DNA from: Pseudonocardia acidicola
GTDB lineage: Bacteria; Actinomycetota; Actinomycetes; Mycobacteriales; Pseudonocardiaceae
Reading direction: 5' to 3'
Length of the DNA: 44,616 nt
Assembly: GCF_012911935.1 (NCBI RefSeq)
Contig: NZ_JAAXLA010000057.1
Span: 1 to 44,616, forward strand
Shown here: positions 1-8,745 of the stretch, piece after piece
How positions within the stretch are numbered: position 1 is the stretch's first letter
How the letters are laid out: each line of letters opens with the position of its first letter
Notes under the pieces: model-generated
Databases searched by the model: none
What the model was told of the DNA's origin: nothing
The model's input: the letters and a program-made list of their open reading frames with translations, nothing else
Made by a program: the position numbers and the translations under genes

Positions 1-2371
1 ACCCACCCCGGGCCACCGGCCCGAACCGCAGATGCACCCCCTCCACCCGCGGCGAGTACACGAACACCTCACGCCACGGCCGCGGCAACGGCATCTCCGC
101 CACCCCCACCGGATCAATCTTGAACACCACGAACGGGCGCTCCCGGAACCAGTTCGTCCGCACCGTCGCCGAAACCATCCCCAGAAACCCGCGCAGGATC
201 CGATCCGCATCCAACCCGGCCACCTCATCGATCAACCCCGTCACCACCCCCAACGCATCGGCATGCGCACGCTCGCGCTCCTCGGCGGACAGCGCGGGGT
301 CGAACCGGGCCCGGAACAGCTCGATCAGGCCGCGGGTCACCGCCGGGTGGGCGACGAGGGTCTCCGCGACGTACTCCGGCCCGAAGGGGCCGCCGAGCTG
401 GCTCGCGTACCGGGCGTAGGCGCGCAGCAGCGCCGCCTCGCGCCACCCCAGCCCGGCGCGCAGCACCAGCGCGTTGAACCGATCGACCTCGGCGTCACCG
501 CGCCAGGCCGCGCGGAAGGCCGCGCAGAACGCCCGCTCCACCTCCTGCGGACGCCGCCCGGCCAGCGCCCGCCGGGCCGCCTCGTCGAGCCGCAGCCCGA
601 AGTCGTAGAGCCAGCAGCGGCTCCCGTCCGGCCGGACGATCGCGTAGGGCCGCTCGTCGAGCACGTCGACACCCAGGCTCTGCAGCACCGGCAGCACCGC
701 GGACAGCGTGACGCCCGCGCCGACCAGGAACAACCGGAACCGCAGCTCGCCCGTCCCGGCGCCCGCGTCCCCGCCGGTCTCGACGGACAGCTCCATCTCC
801 GGCCCCTCCAGGCCGCGGATGCGGCGCAGGTCGGCGACCGCCCGCACCGGATCGACGTCGTCCTTGTAACCCTCCGGCACCCCGGCCACGTAGTCGGCGA
901 TCTCGTCATCACCCGCGCCGGCCATGTCGAGCACCCAGTCGTCCCAGGTCAGGATCGCGGCGCCGAGCTGGCCCTGCAGCCGGGCCTCATCCGGTTCGGG
1001 TGCGAGGGGGTCGGCCTGGACGGTGAAGTGCACCAGCGCCAGGCGCGACTCGCCGACCCGGACGGTGTGGTCGATCCGCCAGCCGTTCAGCTCGCGCAGC
1101 AGCACCTTCTGCATGGCCAGCCGGGCCCGGGTGGAGTACCGGTCACGGGGCAGGTAGACCAGGCAGGAGAAGAATCGCCGGTAGGGCTCGCGGCGCAGGA
1201 ACAGCCGCAGCCGCCGCGGCTCGGTGAGGGTCAGCACGCCGGTCGCGGTGTCGTGCAGGCTCTGCTCGTCGGCCCAGAACAGCTCTTCGCGGGGGTATTC
1301 GGCGATGATCTCGAGCATCTGCTGCCCGGCGTAGGACTCCAGCGGGAAGCCCGCCCGGTGGACGGCGGCGCGCACCCGGCGCTCGACCGCCGGGATGTCC
1401 AGCACGCTCTCGTGCAGCGCCGCCACGGTGAGCACGCCGAGGAACCGGTGCTCGCCGGTGACCCGGCCCCCGGTGTCGACGATCCGGACCCCGAGCTGGG
1501 AGGGATGGACGGGGCGGAACACACGGTTCGGTGTGCTCGCCCGGGTGAGCACCAGCGGTTGCCGGGCCGCACCGTCCGGGCCGGCGGCGGGCGCGAACGG
1601 TGCGCTGGTCAGATCGTCCCGGCGCAGCACGCCGAGGCCGGACGCGAGGACCCCGCGCAGCTGCGACTGCCCGCCGCCGGTCCGATCCAGCTCGTAGCGG
1701 CGGTAGCCGAGGAACGTGAAGTGCCCGGCGGCCAGCCATTCCAGCAGGTGCGCCGCGTCCTGGACCTCGGTGGCGGGCGACCGGGCGGCCAGCTGTGCGG
1801 CGAGGCCCTTCGCGGTGGCCGCCATCCGGTCGCGGTCCTCCACGACCTCGCGGACCTCGTCGAGCACCTGCCGCACCTCGCTCACGAGGTCCTCGGCCTC
1901 GTCGGCGGGGAACGGGTCCAGCTCGAGGCGCATCCAGACCTCGGCCAGCGCGCCCGGCGGCGGCGTACCCGGGGCGGCGGACGGCAGGACCTCGACGAGC
2001 TCCCCGGTCACCCTGCGGTGCAGCTCGACGACCGGATGGACGACCCGGCGGACCCGGGCCCCGATCCGCCCGAGTCCGGTCAGGACGGACTCCACGAGAA
2101 ACGGCATGTCATCGGTGATGATGTCGACGACGGTGATCGCGCCCTCCGCAACCGGGCCGCGGAGGTCGATCAGCGGGCCGCCGGGGGCACGGCGCGCGGC
2201 CAGGGTCCGGTGGGCACGGGCCGCGTCGACGAGGGCGGCCGCGACCCCGGCCGCGTCGTCCGGGTCGACGACGTCGGCCGGGGCGTGCCGGGCGTAGAGC
2301 CGGTAGAGCTCGGCCAGTCCCGGGTCGGCCGCCTCCAGCGCGGCCCTCGTCTCGTCGCTGGTCCGACGCAT
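1..2371 (-). CDS. gdh: NAD-specific glutamate dehydrogenase, large (~180 kDa) type, N-terminal part
   Basis: Partial gene: about 790 N-terminal codons are present and the 3' end runs off the left edge. Translation from ATG at 2371 gives a protein starting MRRTSDETRAAL with no stop down to base 1. Near the window edge it reads VEGVHLRFGPVARGG, the conserved entry to the catalytic core of large bacterial NAD-GDHs (family length about 1,600 residues). The N-terminal half holds the ACT-like regulatory region typical of the family. The enzyme deaminates glutamate to 2-oxoglutarate and ammonia with NAD in the cytosol, mainly for amino-acid catabolism. It lies downstream of dodecin on the same strand, separated by a hairpin, so it probably has its own promoter. 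Family assignment is firm; substrate preference is by family only. Confidence 0.9.
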   Translation of the reverse strand, partial: MRRTSDETRAALEAADPGLAELYRLYARHAPADVVDPDDAAGVAAALVDAARAHRTLAARRAPGGPLIDLRGPVAEGAITVVDIITDDMPFLVESVLTGLGRIGARVRRVVHPVVELHRRVTGELVEVLPSAAPGTPPPGALAEVWMRLELDPFPADEAEDLVSEVRQVLDEVREVVEDRDRMAATAKGLAAQLAARSPATEVQDAAHLLEWLAAGHFTFLGYRRYELDRTGGGQSQLRGVLASGLGVLRRDDLTSAPFAPAAGPDGAARQPLVLTRASTPNRVFRPVHPSQLGVRIVDTGGRVTGEHRFLGVLTVAALHESVLDIPAVERRVRAAVHRAGFPLESYAGQQMLEIIAEYPREELFWADEQSLHDTATGVLTLTEPRRLRLFLRREPYRRFFSCLVYLPRDRYSTRARLAMQKVLLRELNGWRIDHTVRVGESRLALVHFTVQADPLAPEPDEARLQGQLGAAILTWDDWVLDMAGAGDDEIADYVAGVPEGYKDDVDPVRAVADLRRIRGLEGPEMELSVETGGDAGAGTGELRFRLFLVGAGVTLSAVLPVLQSLGVDVLDERPYAIVRPDGSRCWLYDFGLRLDEAARRALAGRRPQEVERAFCAAFRAAWRGDAEVDRFNALVLRAGLGWREAALLRAYARYASQLGGPFGPEYVAETLVAHPAVTRGLIELFRARFDPALSAEERERAHADALGVVTGLIDEVAGLDADRILRGFLGMVSATVRTNWFRERPFVVFKIDPVGVAEMPLPRPWREVFVYSPRVEGVHLRFGPVARGG

Positions 2372-2402
2372 CGCGCTTCCCGGATCCGGTGAGCCGCGGG
2401 GG

Positions 2403-2426
2403 CCGGCCCGCCGGGAGGCGGGCCGG
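2403..2426 (-). terminator. Hairpin between dodecin and gdh
   Basis: Perfect 10-bp stem (2403-2412 with 2417-2426) around a GGGA loop. It lies 8 nt past the dodecin stop and before the gdh start, both on the minus strand. There is no T-tract, which is common in high-GC actinobacteria. Likely the dodecin terminator. Confidence 0.55.
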
Positions 2427-2434
2427 GGCGGTCC

Positions 2435-2650
2435 TCAGTCCCCTGTCTCGTACTTGAAGGAGAGCGCCAGCCGGACCCGATATCCGGTGATACTGCCGTT
2501 CTCGATCGTGACGTCCTGCTTGACGACCTCCGCGATACGCAGATCGCGCACGGTCCGGGCTGCGGTATCCACGGCGTTGCGCGCCGCCGCTTCCCAGGAC
2601 TCGGTGCTGGCCCCGATCACCTCGGTGACCCGGTACACGCTGTCGCTCAT
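2435..2650 (-). CDS. Dodecin (flavin-binding small protein)
   Basis: A 71-residue protein beginning MSDSVYRVTEVIG, full length for dodecins. Dodecins are hollow dodecameric flavin-storage proteins in the cytosol. The sequence shows the short beta-alpha-beta-beta fold: VYRVTEVIG strand, the helix ESWEAAARNAV with the tryptophan that stacks on flavin, then two strands ending VRLALSFKYE. ATG at 2650 was chosen because AGGAGG lies 6-8 nt upstream. An upstream in-frame ATG (2689) would add 13 unconserved residues. It sits alone between a hairpin and a gene-poor stretch. Confidence 0.92.
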   Translation of the reverse strand: MSDSVYRVTEVIGASTESWEAAARNAVDTAARTVRDLRIAEVVKQDVTIENGSITGYRVRLALSFKYETGD

Positions 2651-3027
2651 GGCGTCCTCCTGTGGTCGTCGGCGGTTACCGCACAGCACCCCCGCGCGAC
2701 CGGGCGGTCGGACCCGGCCGGATCACCAGGGGACGGCGACCGTAGCGCCGTTGCCCCGTTCCACACGGCCACCATTGAGACCCCTTCGTGGGCCACCGAA
2801 CGGCTCCGGGCCGGGCCCCGTCACCCGATCAGCGGCAGGCGGTTGTCACCGTGCGGCATCCACCCCGACGCTGCCTCGACCCGGTCGAGGTCGCCCGACA
2901 GGCCCGCCGGGCGACGCCCGACGGTGCGCCGTGCCAGGAGGTCGTCGAGGATCGCTGCCGCCAGGGCGTGCGGCCGCCGATGCTCGACCGCGTACCCGCC
3001 GCCCGGCGGTGAGCTGCGGCCATCCGC
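2651..3027. other. Gene-poor stretch with an unassigned open frame
   Basis: No complete gene is recognised. On the minus strand, the frame that follows the thpR stop (3028) stays open to a TGA at 2821-2823. It encodes about 67 codons with very high third-position GC, but it has no ATG or GTG near its beginning. It could be a decayed 3' gene fragment or chance; see findings. Confidence 0.4.
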
Positions 3028-3588
3028 TCATGTCTCCCGGCGGCCGAGCCGCCAGGAGGCGATCGGCTCGTGCCGCGCGGTGCCACCGGGTCCGGCCCCC
3101 AGCCGGCTGCGCACCAGATGCAGTTCCTCGGCCGTCCATGACCGGCCGGCGAACTCGTCCAGCTCCGTGACGGCCGGGCGCAGGTCGGTGGCCGTCGCGC
3201 CGCTGCGGGCCAGGGTGAGATGCGGGCGGTACGGGCGGGCCTGGACCGGCAGCCGGGCGTGGCGGGCCGCCGCCTGCACCGAGGCCGCCATCCGCCGCAG
3301 CCCGTCGATCTCCCCCCGCACCCGCGTCCACAGCACCCGGTCGCCGAACCGGCCCCCGCCCCCCAGCGACAGCTCGAGCGGCTGGTGCCGAGCGGCCGCC
3401 CGGGCCAGCCGCTCGGTCAGGTCCTCGCGCGGCCGGTCGTCGACCTCGCCGAGGAAGACGAGCGTCAGGTGCCACTGTTCCGGCGGGGTCCAGCGCAGTT
3501 CCGGCCGGTCGGCCCGCAGCGGCTCCGTCGCCGTCCACAGCTCCTCGAGCACCGCCGTCGGCGGGGTCAGCGCGACGAACAAGCGCAC
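3028..3588 (-). CDS. thpR: RNA 2',3'-cyclic phosphodiesterase (2H family)
   Basis: A 186-residue protein starting MRLFVALTPP from GTG at 3588. It carries the two H-x-T-x catalytic motifs of the 2H phosphoesterase superfamily: HLTL at about residue 40, followed by VFLGEV, and HLTL at about residue 123 after PYRP. This is the LigT/ThpR family, which opens 2',3'-cyclic phosphates on RNA ends; the in vivo substrate is usually unclear. Length is normal (about 180-190). The start is not marked by a clear ribosome-binding site; it was set by the conserved RLFVAL N-terminus. It is divergent from the ABC importer at 3698, so its promoter shares the intergenic region with the Zur-like box. Confidence 0.85.
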   Translation of the reverse strand: MRLFVALTPPTAVLEELWTATEPLRADRPELRWTPPEQWHLTLVFLGEVDDRPREDLTERLARAAARHQPLELSLGGGGRFGDRVLWTRVRGEIDGLRRMAASVQAAARHARLPVQARPYRPHLTLARSGATATDLRPAVTELDEFAGRSWTAEELHLVRSRLGAGPGGTARHEPIASWRLGRRET

Positions 3589-3667
3589 GACCGAGATGGT
3601 CGCACGGGTGGCGGGCGGGATGTCGGCGTTGCACCGCCCGAGGTGACGATCACGCCGCTCTATCAGA

Positions 3668-3682
3668 TGAAAATGATTCCCG
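3668..3682 (+). promoter_or_regulatory. Zur/Fur-like operator upstream of the importer unit
   Basis: TGAAAATGATTCCCG fits the 7-1-7 actinobacterial Zur consensus (TGAAAATGATTTTCA-like) perfectly in the left half and in 4 of 7 positions in the right half. It ends 15 nt before the GTG of the importer ATPase and abuts a -10-like hexamer. A closely related box stands at the same distance from the start of the converging biosynthesis unit (10888-10902). That pairing is the main support. Confidence 0.6.
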
Positions 3683-3683
3683 T

Positions 3684-3689
3684 TAGTAT
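3684..3689 (+). promoter_or_regulatory. -10-like hexamer, probable leaderless start
   Basis: TAGTAT lies 8 nt before the GTG at 3698, so transcription would begin at or within about 2 nt of the start codon. No Shine-Dalgarno sequence precedes the GTG, in agreement with a leaderless mRNA. No good -35 is visible. Confidence 0.45.
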
Positions 3690-3697
3690 CTGTCGCC

Positions 3698-5371
3698 GTG
3701 GAGTCTGAGTGGTCGGTCCCGCCCGACGGGGGGGCGTCGGTGTCGGCGCTCACCGTGCGTGACCTCGTGGTCGAGATCGGCGGCCGGCGCGTCCTCGACG
3801 GTGTCGGCCTGGACGTCGCCGCCGAGGAACGGGTGGCACTGCTCGGGGCGTCGGGTTCGGGCAAGACCCTCACCGCGATGGCGGTGCTGGGCCGGCTGCC
3901 CGCCGCGGCGTCGGCGCGCGGCAGCGTGCGGGTGCACGGGGCGGAGGTGCTCGGCGTACCGGCCGCCCGGCGCGGTCGCTCGCCGGGTGTGGCCGCGGTC
4001 TTCCAGGACTCGCTGTCCGCTCTCAATCCGCTGGTCCGCACCGGGGTCCAGTTGTGTGCGCCGCTGCGACGCCACCGCGGGCTCCGCCCCGGGGACGCCC
4101 GCAGCGCCGCGGCCGAACTGCTGGCCTCGGTCGGGTTCGACCGGCCGCACCGGATCCTGCGCAGCTACCCGGGCGAGCTGAGCGGTGGTCAGCGGCAGCG
4201 GGTGTGCATCGCCCTCGCGGTCGCCTGCGATCAGGATCTCGTCCTGGCCGACGAACCCACGACCGCGCTCGACATGGTCAGCCAGAGCCAGGTGCTGCAG
4301 GTGCTACGCGCGCAGACCGCCGCCCGCTCGGCCGCCCTGCTGCTCGTCACCCACGACATCGCGGTCGCCGCCGCGCTGTGCGAGCGGGCCGTCGTGCTGG
4401 ACCGCGGGCGCGTCGTCGAGTCCGCCCCGATCACCGAGCTGATGGGTTCACCGCGACACGACTACACCCGTCTGCTCGTCGACGCGGCCCGCGCGACGAG
4501 CCTCGCCTCGGCCCGGATCGTCACGGCGACGCGCGAGCGGGCTGCCGCGCCGCACACCCCGGTCCCGATGCTGCGCGCCACCGGACTGCACCACGCCTAC
4601 CGGCTGCGCAGGTCACGTCCGCCGGCCCCCGCGGAGCCGGTGCGCGCGCTGCGCGGTGTCGACCTCGACGTCGCGGCAGGCGAACGGATCGGCCTGGTGG
4701 GGGCCTCGGGGTCGGGGAAGTCGACGCTGCTGCGGATCCTGCTCGCTCTCACCGCACCCGACGCCGGGCGGGTCTGGTTCCGCGACCGGGAGATCCGCCC
4801 CGCCGGTACGGGCGCGCTGCGCTGGTACCGGCGCGCGGCGCAGTACATCGCCCAGGACCCGGCGAGTTCGCTGGACCCCCGGATGAGCGTCGCGGACCTG
4901 GTCGCCGAGCCGTTGGCCCGGCTGCGGGTGCCCGGCGACCACCGGGCCGCGGTCGCCCGTGCCCTCGAGCAGGTCGGGCTGCCCGCCGGGTACGCCGCCC
5001 GGCGACCCGACGAGCTGTCGGGCGGCCAGGCCCAGCGGGTCGCGATCGCCCGCGCCATCGCGACCCGCCCCGCCCTGCTGATCGCCGACGAGCCGGTGAG
5101 CGGCCTCGACCTGCCGCTGCGCGAGCAGGTCGTCGAGGTGCTCGACCGGATGTGCACGGCGACCGGGATGGGACTGCTGCTGGTCTCCCACGACCTCTCG
5201 GTCGTCGCCGCGCTGTGTGAGCGCACCGCCGTGATGTCGGCCGGCCAGATCGTGGAGGACCGGCCGACCGGCGCCCTGCTGCGCGCCCCCGAACATCCGC
5301 GGACCCGCGAACTGCTCGCCGCGATCCCGGAGCTGCCGACCTTCGAAGCGCCGGTCCCCCGAGCCGGCTGA
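3698..5371 (+). CDS. Double-domain peptide/nickel-type ABC ATPase (importer of the metallophore locus)
   Basis: A 557-residue protein with two complete ABC ATPase domains in one chain. Domain 1: Walker A GASGSGKT at about residue 50, signature LSGGQRQRV near 161, Walker B LVLADEPTTALD near 182. Domain 2: Walker A GASGSGKST near 335, LSGGQAQRV near 441, Walker B LLIADEPVSGLD near 462. Both match the DppD/DppF (OppD/OppF, NikD/NikE, CntD/CntF) type. It energises uptake by the neighbouring binding protein and permease. The start is GTG 3698 without a ribosome-binding site, right after a Zur-like box and a -10-like hexamer. It is the first gene of a three-gene plus-strand unit, 39 nt before the binding protein. 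Substrate is inferred from the locus: a metal-nicotianamine-like complex. Confidence 0.9.
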   Translation: MESEWSVPPDGGASVSALTVRDLVVEIGGRRVLDGVGLDVAAEERVALLGASGSGKTLTAMAVLGRLPAAASARGSVRVHGAEVLGVPAARRGRSPGVAAVFQDSLSALNPLVRTGVQLCAPLRRHRGLRPGDARSAAAELLASVGFDRPHRILRSYPGELSGGQRQRVCIALAVACDQDLVLADEPTTALDMVSQSQVLQVLRAQTAARSAALLLVTHDIAVAAALCERAVVLDRGRVVESAPITELMGSPRHDYTRLLVDAARATSLASARIVTATRERAAAPHTPVPMLRATGLHHAYRLRRSRPPAPAEPVRALRGVDLDVAAGERIGLVGASGSGKSTLLRILLALTAPDAGRVWFRDREIRPAGTGALRWYRRAAQYIAQDPASSLDPRMSVADLVAEPLARLRVPGDHRAAVARALEQVGLPAGYAARRPDELSGGQAQRVAIARAIATRPALLIADEPVSGLDLPLREQVVEVLDRMCTATGMGLLLVSHDLSVVAALCERTAVMSAGQIVEDRPTGALLRAPEHPRTRELLAAIPELPTFEAPVPRAG

Positions 5372-5410
5372 CACCCCATCGACCCCACCCGTCCGATCCT
5401 CAGGAGATCC

Positions 5411-6943
5411 ATGTCGATCATGCCCGCCCGGCGTGGTGGCGGCCTCTGCGCCGCGCTCACCGCCTCCGCCCTCGCCCTGGCCGGCTGCTTCGCCGCGCCC
5501 CCGGCCCCGAGCGAAGACAGCGGTGAGCGCATCGGCCTCGCCATGCTGCTGCCCCCGCGCTCCGGCCTGACCCCGTTCAGCGACGACGCGTTCAAGCTCT
5601 CCCGCTGGAACACCGCCGAGACCCTCGTGGTGCTCGACGCGGACGGCGACGCGCAACCGGGCCTCGCGACCCGCTGGGAGCGGGTCGACGGCCGGACCTG
5701 GCGCTTCGACATCCGCGACGGCGTCCGCTTCCACGACGGCACCGGGCTGACGGCCGAGCACGTCGCCGCCGCGCTCACCGCCGCCACGAAGGCCTCGCCG
5801 AAGCCGCGCATCCTCGACGGGGTCGAGCTGACCGCGCGGGCCGACGGGAACGCGGTGCTGGTCGGTACCGCCGATGTCGATCCGCTCGTGCCGCAACGGC
5901 TCTCCAGCCCGCAGCTGTCGATCCTCGCCCCCGCGGCCTACGGCGCCGACGGGGTGGTGAACCCGGTGCGCGCGGGCACCGGCCCCTTCGTGCTCACCGC
6001 GGTCGACGGCTCGTCCGGCGCCACGCTCGACCGGTTCGACGGCTACTGGGGCGAGCCGGCCGCCGCGAGCGGCATCGACGTCGACTTCGTGCCCGACGGC
6101 ACGGCGCGGGCGGCCGCGCTGCGCACCGGCACCGCCGACGTCGTCGAGGCGATCCCGGTGAGCCAGGTCGAACTGCTCGACGAGGCGCTCGTGCACGAGG
6201 TCCCGATGCCCCGGACCAACACGCTGTATCTCAACACCGAGCACGGCCCGTTCGCCGATCCGGCGGTGCGCGCCGCAGCCCGCGAGGCGATCGACCGCGC
6301 GACCCTGGTGGCCCGGGTCTACGAGGGCCGCGCCGACGAGGCGCGGGGACTGCTGGGCCCGGCGCTGCCGTGGGCGGCCCCGGGCCGCTCGGAGGGCGCC
6401 TACGCCACGGCGCTGGCCCGCCGGGCGCAGCCGGCCCCGGTCGCCGGCGTGCCGATCACGCTCGGCACCTTCACCGACCGGGCCGAGCTGCCCGAGGTCG
6501 CGGTGCTGCTCGAACAGCAACTGGAGGCCGCCGGGTTCGTCGTGACGCAGGACGTCCGGGAGTACTCCTTCATCGAGTCCGACGCCCTGGCCGGGGCGTT
6601 CGACGCGTTCATCCTGTCCCGCGCCACCGTGCTCGACTCCGGTGACCCGGTCGCCTACATGTTCAGCGACTTCGCCTGCGCGGGGTCGTTCAACATCGCC
6701 CAGCTGTGCGATCCGGCCGTCGACGCCGCGCTGCGGGAGGCGGCGGCGATCGAGGCCGGACCGCAGCGCCGGGCGGCGATCATGCGGGCGGAGGCCGCCG
6801 TGCTCGCCACCGACGCCGCCGTCCCGATGCTGCACGAGCGGGTCATCCAGGGTGAGGCGGCGGGCGTCGCGGGGGTCGCGCGCGACCCCCGCGAGCGGGA
6901 GCTGATCACCTCGGCGTCCACCGTGTCCGGAGACCAGCGGTGA
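5411..6943 (+). CDS. Family 5 extracellular solute-binding lipoprotein
   Basis: A 510-residue protein with a lipoprotein signal: positive N-terminus, hydrophobic stretch, and lipobox LAGC with the lipidated cysteine at residue 26. It has the SBP_bac_5 signature (WRFDIRDGVRFHDG followed by TAEHVAAAL) of the DppA/NikA/CntA family, and a family-typical length. It would bind the substrate outside the membrane and hand it to the fused permease. ATG 5411 is preceded by AGGAG with a 4-nt gap. It lies 10 nt before the permease start. Family is certain. Binding of a metallophore-metal complex is inferred from linkage to the nicotianamine-synthase-like gene, since CntA does this in staphylopine systems. 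Confidence 0.88.
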   Translation: MSIMPARRGGGLCAALTASALALAGCFAAPPAPSEDSGERIGLAMLLPPRSGLTPFSDDAFKLSRWNTAETLVVLDADGDAQPGLATRWERVDGRTWRFDIRDGVRFHDGTGLTAEHVAAALTAATKASPKPRILDGVELTARADGNAVLVGTADVDPLVPQRLSSPQLSILAPAAYGADGVVNPVRAGTGPFVLTAVDGSSGATLDRFDGYWGEPAAASGIDVDFVPDGTARAAALRTGTADVVEAIPVSQVELLDEALVHEVPMPRTNTLYLNTEHGPFADPAVRAAAREAIDRATLVARVYEGRADEARGLLGPALPWAAPGRSEGAYATALARRAQPAPVAGVPITLGTFTDRAELPEVAVLLEQQLEAAGFVVTQDVREYSFIESDALAGAFDAFILSRATVLDSGDPVAYMFSDFACAGSFNIAQLCDPAVDAALREAAAIEAGPQRRAAIMRAEAAVLATDAAVPMLHERVIQGEAAGVAGVARDPRERELITSASTVSGDQR

Positions 6944-6953
6944 GCGCTCGTCG

Positions 6954-8741
6954 ATGACCCGGGAAACGCTGATCACCGGGGCGAGCCGGGTCCTGACGGT
7001 CGGCGCGGTGGTGGCCCTGATCGGGATCCTGCCCTGGCTGTCCGGCCGGTCACCGGAGCTGACGATCCTGCGCGCACGCTCGGCGGAGCAGGAGGCCACC
7101 CCCGAGGCGCTGGCGTCGATCCGGGGCCAGCTCGGCCTCGACGCCGGCCCGCTGACGCTGTTCGGGCGGTGGCTGGGCGGCCTGCTGACCGGGGACCCGG
7201 GCACCTCCTGGATCTCCGGGCGGCCGGTGCTGCCCGGCGTGCTTTCCGCCCTCGGGGTCTCGCTGACCCTGATGGTGTTCGCGGTGGCCGTCGCCGCCGT
7301 GCTGGCGGTGCTGCTCGCGCTGCCCGCGGTGGCGCGCGGGCTGCGGGGCACGGCGGGCCCGGCGTCCGGGGCGTGGGGCGCAGCGTTCACCGCGCTCCCG
7401 GAGTTCCTGCTGGCCGCGCTGCTGCTGGTGACCGGCGCGGTCTGGCTGGGGCTGTTCCCCCCCTACGGCTGGCAGGGACCGCAGCACGCGGTGCTGCCGG
7501 CGCTCGCCCTGGGCCTGCCTGCGGGCGGCCTCATCGGCCGGCTGCTCGCCGACGCCCTCTCCGCCACCTTCACCGAGCGGTGGCTGGCCACCTGGCAGGT
7601 CGCCGGGTTCTCCCGGACCCGGATCGCCGCCGCGGTCGCCCGCCGGACGCTGCCCGCGTTGGTACCCCAGATCGGCCTCGTGCTCGTCGGGCTGACCGGC
7701 GGGGCGGTCGCGGTGGAGCAGGTCTTCGCGATCCCCGGCCTCGGCCGGGCCACCCTGAGCGCGGCCGCGGCGCAGGACCTGCCGGCCCTGCAGCTGGGCG
7801 TCCTCGCCCTGCTCGGGGTCGCCGTGGCGGCCGGGGCCGGCGCCGGGCTGATCCGGCGCGTCCTGCTGGGACGCGCGCTGCGGTCCGGCGACCTCCCGGT
7901 GCCGTCGCCGGCGGCCGCCGGCGGCCGCCGGCAATGGGTGGTTCCGGCCGGGTCCGCGGCGGTGCTGGCGCTGGTGGTCACGGCCGGCCTGCTGCGGGAT
8001 CCCTTCACCTCGGCGCACGACAGGCTGGCTCCGCCGAGCTGGGCGCTGCCGTTCGGGGCCGACGCGAGCGGCCGGGACCTGCTGGCCCGGGTCGGGCACG
8101 GCGCCCTGCTCACCGCCGGGACGGCGCTGGCCGTGGTGCTGGTCAGCCTGGCCGTCGGGGTCCTGATCGGCCTGTTCCCGCGGCTGTCCACCGGACCCGC
8201 CGAGGTCACCAACGCCGCCCCGCCGGTGATCGCGGGTCTCGTCGTCGCCGCGGTCGCCGGGCCGTCCGTCGCCGGCGCGGCGATCGCCGTCACGATCGTG
8301 AGCTGGGCCCCGCTGGCCGCCCACACCGCCGCGCTGGCAGTGGAGGCGCGGGCGCAGCCGTACGTGCGGATCCTGCCCGTCCTCGGGGTGGGTCCGGCCC
8401 GGCTGCTCGTCCGCCACGTGCTGCCGGCCGTGCTCGGCCCGGTCTTCCGGCACGCGATGCTGCGGCTGCCCGGTGTCGCCCTCGCGCTGGCCGCGCTGGG
8501 CTTCCTCGGGCTGGGCCCGCAGCCGCCCAGCCCGGAATGGGGACTGTTGCTCGCCGAGGGCCTGGCCTACGTCGAGCGAGCGCCCTGGGCCGTCCTCGTG
8601 CCGACCGGGGTGCTCGTGCTCACCTCGGTCCTCGCGGTCTCGCTCTCCTCCGTGTCGGGCCCGGCCGGCGGGCGGCGCCGCGGTGCCCCCCCCCGCGACG
8701 CCGACCCGCCGTCCGCGCCGGAGGCCGAAGCGGCCCGATGA
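6954..8741 (+). CDS. Fused double-domain ABC permease (NikB-NikC / CntB-CntC type)
   Basis: A 595-residue membrane protein combining two BPD_transp_1 permeases that are normally separate polypeptides of about 300 residues each. The first half ends in the NikB/DppB-type loop EQVFAIPGLGRATL near residue 255. A short Ala/Gly/Arg-rich linker follows near residues 305-325. The second half carries the NikC/DppC hallmark LPFGADASGRDLL near 364 and PEWGLLLAEG near 526. Many hydrophobic segments span both halves. It forms the channel for the binding protein and double ATPase upstream. The C-terminus is a polar proline/arginine-rich tail. Its stop lies 4 nt from the stop of the converging exporter gene. 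Confidence 0.88.
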   Translation: MTRETLITGASRVLTVGAVVALIGILPWLSGRSPELTILRARSAEQEATPEALASIRGQLGLDAGPLTLFGRWLGGLLTGDPGTSWISGRPVLPGVLSALGVSLTLMVFAVAVAAVLAVLLALPAVARGLRGTAGPASGAWGAAFTALPEFLLAALLLVTGAVWLGLFPPYGWQGPQHAVLPALALGLPAGGLIGRLLADALSATFTERWLATWQVAGFSRTRIAAAVARRTLPALVPQIGLVLVGLTGGAVAVEQVFAIPGLGRATLSAAAAQDLPALQLGVLALLGVAVAAGAGAGLIRRVLLGRALRSGDLPVPSPAAAGGRRQWVVPAGSAAVLALVVTAGLLRDPFTSAHDRLAPPSWALPFGADASGRDLLARVGHGALLTAGTALAVVLVSLAVGVLIGLFPRLSTGPAEVTNAAPPVIAGLVVAAVAGPSVAGAAIAVTIVSWAPLAAHTAALAVEARAQPYVRILPVLGVGPARLLVRHVLPAVLGPVFRHAMLRLPGVALALAALGFLGLGPQPPSPEWGLLLAEGLAYVERAPWAVLVPTGVLVLTSVLAVSLSSVSGPAGGRRRGAPPRDADPPSAPEAEAAR

Positions 8742-8745
8742 TCCG

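Noticed and set aside
32..2392. A 786-codon open frame on the plus strand
   Set aside because: It is antisense to the glutamate dehydrogenase. Its composition is Arg/Pro/Gly/His-rich and low in hydrophobic order, while the minus strand gives clear family sequence.
7911..7930. Tandem 10-bp GC repeat (GCGGCCGCCG twice) in the permease linker
   Set aside because: Only two copies, in an Ala/Gly/Arg linker typical of high-GC genes. A change in copy number would break the frame, but two units are too few to claim phase variation.
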